In this document: positions 1 through 9,600 of the stretch, piece after piece | Layout: every line of letters begins with the position of its first letter | Position numbering within the stretch: the first letter of the stretch is position 1 | DNA from: Acanthaster planci | Taxonomy: Eukaryota > Echinodermata > Asteroidea > Valvatida > Acanthasteridae | Reading direction: 5' to 3' | DNA length: 64,000 nt | Assembly: GCF_001949145.1 (NCBI RefSeq) | Contig: NW_019091416.1 | Span: 1,281,132-1,345,131, forward strand | The notes under the pieces: model-generated | Told to the model about the DNA's origin: nothing | Databases searched by the model: none | The model's input: the letters and a program-made list of their open reading frames with translations, nothing else | Translations under genes and position numbers: made by a program

Positions 1-146
1 GGAGGCTACTTTCTGAATTATTTTTTCTGTTTTATTTTTTATGTCATACGGATTCCCACTGTCAACAGATTCCCAATCCGATATTGATTCATACTTTTGT
101 GTCCATTTTCCCATCAAAATGACTCATCCGTGTAAATTTCGATTTA

Positions 147-258
147 GGGTTTAACCTAGCCCCACAAATAGGGCTGTAGTGGCTCTGTGCGACAGATAAG
201 AGACAGATTGTAAAAGAGAGCCACTGCACTGCCCTATTTGTGGGGCTAGGGTTTAACC
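147..258. repeat. Inverted repeat (hairpin, ~40-nt arms)
   Basis: The arms at about 147-186 and 216-258 are near-perfect reverse complements, each carrying the block CCCACAAATAGGGC or its complement and a TTTAACC end, around a loop of about 30 nt. It could be a small fold-back element. The loop contains ATAAGAGACAG at 196-206, which equals the last 11 bases of the Tn5 mosaic end used in sequencing libraries, so an assembly or library chimera is possible. No coding potential is seen. Confidence 0.7.
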
Positions 259-463
259 ATGAAGAGATACTTGTGTCGCTGCTAGCAAATCATAATTATT
301 TTACTGAGCAGGCGAACTGTTCAGCGAAAACTTAGAGGCATGGGTTTGTTTCGACAAAAGAGTCCTACCGACATTCTGGAAGTTGCTTGCTTTATTAAAG
401 CTTGTTTTTAAATGTTTTAATTCCTCCATGATTAAAGAGTACTGCAGAAGTCAGGACGCTTAC

Positions 464-2148
464 ATGGCTATCGATGGGTGCATTTGAAATGCATCAAAAC
501 TTGAATGGAATAAATGTCGACAGAGAAACAGTCTGTCATCTCTTAGGAATCTTAGATCCCGATGGAGTACGGTGCAGAGCAAGGAAAAGGCTGCAGACCG
601 GAGACGAGAGTACCGAGTAAGAGGCCCTAACTATATGTGGCATATCGATTCTTATGATGAACTCTAACATTATGAAATATGTATTAACGGTTCCGATCGA
701 CGAGATAAATAAATAAAAGCGAACAAACAAGCAGTGACCCAAAATTTATGGCAGGTTATTACATGCAAGCAGTGCGAGATAGGAGAGGATGTACGAGGAT
801 AATTAGGGCAGACTTCAAGGTAATGAGAACACAGTCATACAGCAACTGCAGATGTTTTTGCAAAGAAACTATTGTGATACACTTGCTGGTGAAAAAAAGG
901 TGTCTTTCTTGGTAGCAGTTAGAACAACCAACGGATTGGGCTCTGGTGGAGCATCTAGCGAAAACACTGTTCGCAGTTTTGGATGAACATAAAATTATTT
1001 CATGAACCGAAAGACAACGGCGAATTAATTCAACGAGGATTTGTCGGACATTTCGTTGATTCAGTTTTGCTTCATGAACATTACTCAGGTGTGTTCCATC
1101 CAAAATGATGGCATAAAATGTATCATATAGACTGTCATACGAGATACCCAGATCACCCCTGCGGTCAGTGTACGTAACCGGGATTCGTTGTCGAAATTTT
1201 CTGTTGTAAGGCTACCCAAGATTATAATGCCTAGCTGTCTTAGTGCCTACTTGTTGCCTACTTGTTGGCAAATTTGGGGCTACATTGCAGGTTAATCTAT
1301 CATTACTTTTTAATGTCGGAGACCGCAAATTAGTGAGGGCGACCTCTATAATTGTTTTCGGCCAATAACTTATTATTAATTTATGCAGAAATCGGTACGT
1401 AAACCTCCTGGTGAACCTCCGCTGCATAAATAGTGCTACTTTATTTGATATCATTAAAACTCCATAAACCCTGGTTGGGACCATAATGAGTTATTGATTG
1501 AATTCCTCGAACTTTATAACTTGAGAATGTGAAAGCACATCCAGGCCAAATATTTCTGTAAGAGGAATTCTTCCACAGTGTATTAATATGTAAACAAAGT
1601 AAACTATCCAATGTAATACAACAGTTCTGCGATCTCTCTCTGAAACGCTTGATTTATTCGGCTAGCGGCCGCAATACCTGATATTATTCCCTTGGGGGCA
1701 TTTGTTCTGTGACAGGGAGTGGGAGCGGCGAGCGACTAATTTGTAACTCTCTATTTTACTGTATTGGGTGAGTTAAAGATGTCTGGTATCAAACTTTACA
1801 AAAATATCCTTATAGAAATTGCTCACATGTACTTCAGTTGTAAGGGGGTATAATTTCCCCATAACAACGTGTAATTGCTAGATATCTGCTCAATGTACAT
1901 TAGGAAGAACACCACTTATACATTGTTATTTTCCATTCTTCCTATAGGGGTTATTTTTATTTCTTTTGCTTTGCTCAAATATTGACAACGCCTGATTGTA
2001 AAATTCTGGAGGCTTGAATAAAAGATATGAAAATTCACCGGAGTCCACTTGAGTCTGTCTCCCGAGAAGAGTAGAGCTCTTCAACCCCCAGTGTCGAGCG
2101 ACCCGGCGCAGCCATCACATTGGGTCTGCAACTCGCGGCTCCTGACAT
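464..2148 (-). CDS. Unrecognised multi-exon gene, 5' portion (4 exons; continues off left edge)
   Basis: I do not recognise the family. Four exons join in frame on the minus strand: 2148-2039 (ATG start, phase 2 end), 1706-1620, 1200-1085 and 590-464 (phase 2 end, donor GTAAGC). Each is bounded by AG and GT and the phases agree at all three junctions, giving about 146 residues. The start reads MSGAASCRPNVMAAPGRS. Later parts look like folded helical protein, for example IAAASRINQAFQREIAELL, then RIPVTYTDRRGDLGISYDSL, then LRFLRDDRLFLCRHLF. No signal peptide or membrane span is evident. The exon-2 donor (GTATTA) is weak but is the only one that keeps the frame open. The gene is head-to-head with LMF1, with about 1.5 kb between the start codons. 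Further exons should lie to the left of the window. I assign no function. Confidence 0.6.
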
Positions 2149-3665
2149 TAATTAAGAAAAATTGTTAACACTGCAAGTAAAGTGGTTTTTTTTTTCATTA
2201 GGCTCTTCAGTGATTGGTCCAGTGCTTCAGTGATTATCACCAAGTTCCTCCAGTTTTATTTTGAATTTGGGAAATTTTTTAAATGTTCAACACGTTATAT
2301 TGTTCACCCCGATGGTCCCTTTTGTGAGGAGTCAGCTCTATACTCAGCTGCATGCTGGCATAATGATCGGCACGGAAGGTACACATTCACACGCAGTGGT
2401 CCTTTTAATTCGGTTCACCGTATATCTTTATCCATGCCCTAATAATTAATGTATTTCATTTTCTGGGATTTCCAGGAAGAGCTAGACACAGTTGTTTGAG
2501 AGTGGAATGCCCACCTCGTCTCGTCCTCACGAAATCGCCAGGGCCATTTGGACGTCCCATAGTCATTTACGCCTTGCCGCAACTGTATTTATGTACCTGT
2601 TCAACTTGATAAAATAGAAATGTGAGAGTAAATGTACTTTGAACGGTTTTTACTCGTGTGCCAGGGACGTGTTTGAGCAGAGAGGGCTATTTCTGTCCCA
2701 CATGACGCAGGCGAAGGTCTTCATTTATACCAACGATCATAATAATTTTAAAAACTGCAACCATGCCGTATCAATACCTTCATTACAAGCAATATTCATG
2801 CATTTATGTAAAATCTGTTGCACATGTACTTTCTTCCTCAACCTTTCTGAATACCCAACTTAATTGTTGTACCAGTGCACCAAAGTTTCATGAAACTTAA
2901 AAAAGTAGCCTTTCCCTCTCTAACTTCTAATACTATGTTGTTTTTTTTCTTTTGGTTTTAAGCTTAACGCGCGCGCTGAGTGCGGGCATTTTTTGTTTAG
3001 TCATATAAGCTGCCTACGGTGACATCGGAAGAGACTGTGGAGGTTTTCTGTTGTCTCACATCTCAAACTCAAATCGTCTTTCCTTTGGCGGACTGTCCGT
3101 CCTTAAAAAAATAGTTATAGGGATATTTTCAACAAATCCTCCTTACCATATTGTTTGGATACCGAAAGTGGCCTAGTCCTCCTCCTTGAGGTTTGCAGAC
3201 TTTGCTGTAAGTCTATCCATCCAATTTCAATTTTTCGCTTTTTGCATTTGATTGCGAATCCGTTATAGGGGATTGGGAATCTGTTAGGAAGAATTCGAAA
3301 AATATTTTTTGTTTGACGCTAATGGGCTTCCGTACCATTGGACTCTGTGTGCAGAGCAAAAAATATCGATTTGAAGATGCTTTGAGATTATTTTTGTACA
3401 CGTAATGCAGAGCAAACTGATCATTTTGTACACAGAAATAAGTGGGGATTTTAACTGAAAAGCTTAAAATTTATGCTTTTTGTAAAATCTTAGTTCTTAT
3501 TTGTGCCTTATTTCAAAGAATCAAATGTTGGCTTTATTTCAAATTTTGAAAATTTTGATATTGCATATTAAATACTATGAGCTACTTACAACGTGCAAAA
3601 AGGACGTAAACAGCGCCCTCGTGCTCATTTTGCAAAACAGGCGCATGCCACAGTGCTAAGCCACC
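2149..3665. promoter_or_regulatory. Shared intergenic region between two divergent genes
   Basis: This is the 1.5-kb gap between the start codon of the unrecognised minus-strand gene and the LMF1 start codon. It is AT-rich with a GC-rich patch near 2970 (GCGCGCGCTGAGTGCGGGC). It has an AGCGCCCTC motif (about 3612-3620) and a good Kozak context, GCCACCATGG, at the LMF1 start. No convincing coding exon is seen. Promoter function is inferred from position only. Confidence 0.35.
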
Positions 3666-6600
3666 ATGGCTCACGAAGCAACAGACATTCGTCGCAGAAA
3701 ACAGGCCTGTGAACCCTTAGGAGGAGAACTTAAACAGCCAGCTTCCACACTAGAAAGCAACTCAGGAGATGCTAAGACGAATTCATCTGAAGATGTCGAA
3801 AAGGGCATCGATTTGGAGCCTCATTCATACTGGTTAACCCGCATCGTTTTTCTCCGATCGCTTGCGTTTGTTTATCGTGAGTACGAGTGACTCCACACGC
3901 GCGCACCAGCAGCGCAAGATTTGGCCTGGATGAAGGATAAAAACAACAGACATATGACTGGCCTAAAACTTTTTGCGTGTTTTGTACATCCATGGTGCAC
4001 CATTTACGACACACATTTCTGCCTCTCTCTAGCCTCTTCCAAGGCGACGTAACTACACGATGCGCAGCAGCACAACCATGACAACGGCTCCCTGCCCCTG
4101 GCTCCCTTGCGTCGTGCTGGGGCATTCCCCCAGAACTGTGGCGTCCGACGTCTGCTCTGCTCCCGAACATGGGAGCGGAGCGGACGTCGGACCCCAGAGT
4201 TCTGTGGGTAGGCCTACCGTGGCATTGCATCATCACCATCTTGCCATTACGTTTGTACACACACGACATGTTACGTCGTGCTGCCGTTACCCATCGTGTC
4301 ATACTGTTTTACGTCCTTTCCTTGTCGAATTTTTTACGCCTAAACTTCGCTCCTTCCGTCACCTGTTGCACTTTGTCCATTCATCATTTCGCCCTTTTGC
4401 CACTTTGCCCACACATACTTTGCCCACATGCCACTTCGCCTACTCGAGGGCCCACGCAATATTTCGCGTGATGCATGCGCTAATTTCACAAGCACGTAGG
4501 CCTGTCATTAATCAACAAATCTCCACATCCTATAACGTGTTTATTGTTTGCAAGTTTTCGGATACAATAAAGCATCAAGACTTGGACAAAATGAAAGCAT
4601 TTTCAAAACAAGCATTGTTCTGTCACAGTGCTACAAGTTTGCCAACAGCATGCATTGAGACCTCATGGAAATCGGAAAAATTCCCAGATGCATAAGGACA
4701 GCTCTAATTCTAAGAGCTAGAACTTCTAAAAACTTCCTGTATCCATTCATTCAGAATAGATACAGGAAGGGTTGGATTGTTGTTTTAAAATTTGATGTGA
4801 CCTCCTGTCATTTTTAATTTTGACAAAGGCCGTAGAAGAAGTGGCACATGGGCGAAGTGGCAAGTGGGCGAAGTAACCAATAGTTTGGGGATTGTATATT
4901 TGAGGAACCTGTTCATAATAAAAGAGAGATGTGTGTTTTAACTTTTGGATTCACCTTAGTAGATGACTTTGACATCATGCTTAACAACTGTAGGGTTGAT
5001 GGTGTGGAAAGAGGGCAGGGTTTTGAGTAAGGGGGGAAATTATGAGGGGAACTGTGAGTGTTTTAACATATGACATGAAGTGGAGTCACACTTGCATGGC
5101 TGGTATAGCAGTAAAGAAAAAGTCGCATCTTCTCACAATTGACAATATGAAATTTCCAAAAATAGGGTCAGCGAAATAGAGTGTTGCATTTTGTTCTTTG
5201 AGGGGCTGACCAGTTGTATGAGATTGAAATGACAAAAACTGTGTGGGGGGGGTCCCCAGATATGCAATCCCTAATGTTTTTACCGCTAGGCCTATACTTG
5301 ACTTTTTAGGACTCGTTATTACTGTCAGCTATTGTACATGTATGCTTTCAGCTGGCTAATAGTTAATCACTGTAGGGAAAAACCTGTGGCGTCCGTAGAT
5401 GTAATTCTTTCCAAATTTGAAATTTGTCTCAGTCGCAGATTCATGTCTTTTTTGGCAATGTTTACCTTTATTGAGATGATATAGTATTAGGCCTGTAAAC
5501 AGGGCCCTGTGTATGTCCAGTATCGACAAAGGGCCCTGTTTACGGGTGTAGTATATGATGAGAGAACTGGAGGTAGAATACAACTTCTTTCCAGAGCAGA
5601 TAACAAAAAAGAGATTTTTCTCTGCAAGACTTCCGTTTACCATGGAGCTATAAAAACGCATCAGTGATGACCCTACAGTGGTATATCAGTCATCAGAAAG
5701 TGATAACAAGTCCTTAATTAATAGGCAAATTTAGCGTAGAAAATGTCTAAGTATTTACTTACAAATGACGTTTTCATTTTCCAGACGATTTTCTAAAAGT
5801 GAAGAGTTTGTTGATATTTTTAATGTGCTTGTTTCCCGAAACAGTAACAATTCAAACATATTTTCTAACGAGAAAAAGACATTGTACGAAATGCAGCCCA
5901 TCATTCAACGTTTCGTCTTGCCTGCAGTGTAGTGGAGGCACGTACACTAGTGGCGAGGGTTTGAGACTCCTGTCGGAGACTCCTGATGGTCGGAGGTTCA
6001 AATCCAGCTGCTGTTCACATGCTGTGACTTGGGCCGAGTAAATTTACCCTTACTAGCCTCTGTCCACTCAGGGGTTGTAACTTTGGCACCTGTGAGAGCT
6101 GTAGATCGTTTGATTAGCTGTTGGCATCTGTAGTGACAGCGTCGAGGCTGATTGAGCTGCATGCTCCTTAGGGAGCTGAAATCGTTGTGAAGAATGTTCA
6201 CGGACCTAGGGAGCAGTGAAAGTAATGTTGTTACCACCTTGAACATCAGTAAGGTAGATATGTGCGCATTGCAACTTATTTTTTTGTATCATTTCGTTCA
6301 TGCAGTGACTGCATTCCTGGTTGCCTTACACCAAAATAAGCAGCTCTTTGGCCAAGATGGACTCCTTCCAACCCGTCTCTACCTTGACCGCATCAAAAAC
6401 TACGTCGGTGGCACAGTCAATACACAGGCTCTCTCTTTCGCTCCGACAGTCCTGTGGTTTGTGGACACGGAGGGCACTGTTGATTATTGGCTGGATGTGT
6501 TGGCGTACGCTGGCATTGCATTGTCTGCGCTCGTGCTTTTGCTTGGAAGTGCCAACATGGTCGTCATGGCAACACTGTGGCTATTATATCACTCCCTAGT

Positions 6601-9600
6601 AGGCGTCGGACAGAAGTGGTGAGGAAATGAGACATTCCTGAATATAAATTCCAATAAAAAACGCCAGAGATATAAGTTCTGTTTCATATAGATCTAAGGA
6701 CAACATTCCGATAAAGCAGCATTTCAAATTCTGTCCCCTTTTGTATTAGTTTTGTGCCTAGATAGTAGATACCTCTGCACAGTGTTGTAGTTGAGTCTAT
6801 AAAGTCCAGTCACAGGTCCTTTCTTAAGACCAATCAGGCGGGGTAAGCGGTGACAAAGGAATGCTGTCACCACAGTTCATTTTAATAGCTTGTGATTTGG
6901 TTTAACCCCTTGACGACGGGAACTGTTTTCTGAAAGCCAACTCCGAGAATTCCAGCCTCGCTTGGCCACGAAGGTCACCTGCCAAACTGCAAATTCTCGG
7001 TTTGTGGCCCTGCGTGCTCTGCACGTTTTGAATTACTCAGTGACAAGGCTCATTGTTCGGTGGCATGCGGCTCTACTCACGCTTCCACATTCCCGTTGCC
7101 TCTTTTCAAAGCGGGGACTATTGTGAAGCTGGTGATTATGATGCAAATTTGGTCTTTTCGTTTCTGGGCTACACACAAAGGCCAATCACCATATATACAA
7201 GAGCCAGGGTCTGCCTTCTTTCATTTTGTTCGCTCGAGTGTGGGCCGAGAATGATAGCTGAAAAGCGGGCTGAGGATCTCAATTTTTACAGCGGCTCTGA
7301 CCGTCATCCGTCGCAAAGGGGTTAAAGCTACATGTCTTGTAATGGACTTGTGATGGATTTGACTGCAATGCTGCCCTCATATGCCATTCCAATCAATTGG
7401 CTTTTTGGGGTAATTGTATCATGATTATCTGCCCAGATGAAACTGCTCAAAATTTTTCACATCATAACACTGGCTTCCTTTCATTTCTTTTTGATATTCA
7501 GGTATTCATTTGGTAAGATTTCAAGAATCTCTCATGAATGCCAGTAAACACTTCAAAGAGGTAGTGAGCAATCCCCATTAATACAGTGTGGTTCACTATA
7601 ATAGCTATCTAACCATATTTATACAGATTGCGCACGGATATGGTCCTAAGGCGACAATCTTAGGCCTCCTGACTGCCAGTTGACTTCCGATGTCCCTTCA
7701 GATCACAATTTAATCAAGTCAGTGCAGTTGTAACCAGAGGAGAATAAGAAAATAACATTGCCAACATTGGGTAGGTGTCTTCCAAAGGTTGGCTTACTCT
7801 GGTCAGGGTACATTCAAGGTCCTATTTCCACTATCCACTGCTTGTGTATAAACCTCAGAGTTTTATTTGTGGGTCAATGGGCAGTAGACTCTCTTTCAAC
7901 GCCCATCATGTGCACTGTCTGCTTAAGTTATATTGAAATGTCAGGCTCAAGGACACAAGCCCTCCACAATTCCCTCCCCCCCCCATTTATACTGAACACC
8001 AGTTATTAATATGCCATTCTATCTTGCTTTCTGGAACAGGTTGGGAATCCCAGCTCCTGGAGACCGGTTTCCTTGCTATCTTCATGTGCCCCTTATTCAG
8101 TTTACGCCAGTTCCCTCGGCGCACCCCGACCCCCTTGGTCACCCTCTGGGGGTACAGGTGGCTGATCTTCAGAATCATGATCGGAGCGGTGATTTGATTT
8201 TTGATGTCATGTTTATGGGGGGGGGTGTTCTGGTTTCTTGTACGTCTGGGTGATTAACTTGTGGCAAAGAATTTGACAAAACTATGTAACTGTGGCTTTT
8301 CATGCACGAAACTGAACTGAGATATTATCGTATGCTCTTGCATTCTCTAATGGTGAACTTGTGTAAGTTAGATGGGAGAATTCACCTGTGATTTTTAACT
8401 TCTTCTTGTTCCCGTATTTTTAGGGATTAATCAAAATCCGAGGGGATGAGTGTTGGCGGAATCTGACCTGCATGAATTACCACTATGAGGTATGGAAACC
8501 ATGCCAAAGCAACATCCTCTCGTTTAACCTCTACTACTGATTCTACTTCTTGAAGTGACGGTTTGCACGAGGCCTACGGGTTGAAACCTGAAAGTCAACC
8601 CTAAGGAAAGACTCGAAAGAGCAGTGTTGTTGTCGAGTCCATCGCAAGTCTATTTGGAAGATAAGTCAGAAGTAACAATGTGAACAAAGACAGAGAAATG
8701 CTCATCAGAGTTCAACTGAATTGTCCTAACTACTTTTTCAACTTCCAAAAGGGTTTTCATAAATTGCATATGTCGGGTGCAAGGACTTATCACTGTCAAT
8801 CCCTATTATTCTTCTCACAGACTCAACCAGTCCCTAACCCCATCAGTTACTACTTACACCAGTCTCCCGAGGCTATGCACAAATTTGAAACGTTGTCCAA
8901 TCACTTCATTGAGCTGGTCACCCCCATTTTTCTCTTGATCCCATGGCGACCAACCATGATGCTAGCCGGAGGGATTCAAATTTTCTTCCAGGTAGGACAG
9001 GTACCCGACTTTCTTTTTCGGGAAATGAGAGAACACAGAAAAAAGTAGACCTTGTCTTAAGGTTGTAGTTATGGCTGATAACAGCACATGCACCAAAAGA
9101 AGTCACTGGCTAGTGACTGACAGCCACTTTTCCATAAACTTGAGCGTTACTCCAAGCCACATCCATTTGAATTTGACTCTAGCTGCATTACCTTTGAAAT
9201 CACCTCTTTAACTGTATTTATGTTTGTCTAATTTGAGCAGAACTTTTGCAAATGAAAGATGGGTCCGTAAACATTTTAGTAAATTCAATGTCTAGAGATC
9301 AGCCACCTTATTATTATCAAACACTGCTTCAAAGTGGCTGCAACCAGCAACACCAAAGTCTAAGCCGAATCAACTCCTTTCCAAAACAGCCTTATTGTGT
9401 ACAAAACTCCCCTCAGGTGGTACTCATCATCAGCGGTAACCTGAGCTTCCTCAACTGGTTGACCATACTGCCCAACATCTGTTGCTTTGATGACAGGAGC
9501 CTAGCCTGGCTCTTCCCTGGCTGGATGAGCAGTGCCAGTGCGACAGTGAGGCAGATACAGAGGGAGGAGAGGGAGGGGACGGGACCAAAGGCTACATTTG

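Noticed and set aside
3772-4302. Open frame of 176 codons on the minus strand
   Set aside because: It is antisense to LMF1 exon 1 and the adjacent fold-back repeat; no recognisable protein.
4060-4695. Open frame of 211 codons on the plus strand in LMF1 intron 1
   Set aside because: It runs through a palindromic element and iterated GCCACTTCGCC repeats, has no splice context and its composition follows the repeat.
5940-6010. tRNA gene candidate (box A and box B present)
   Set aside because: The arms do not pair into a complete cloverleaf and the sequence continues into a SINE-type body.
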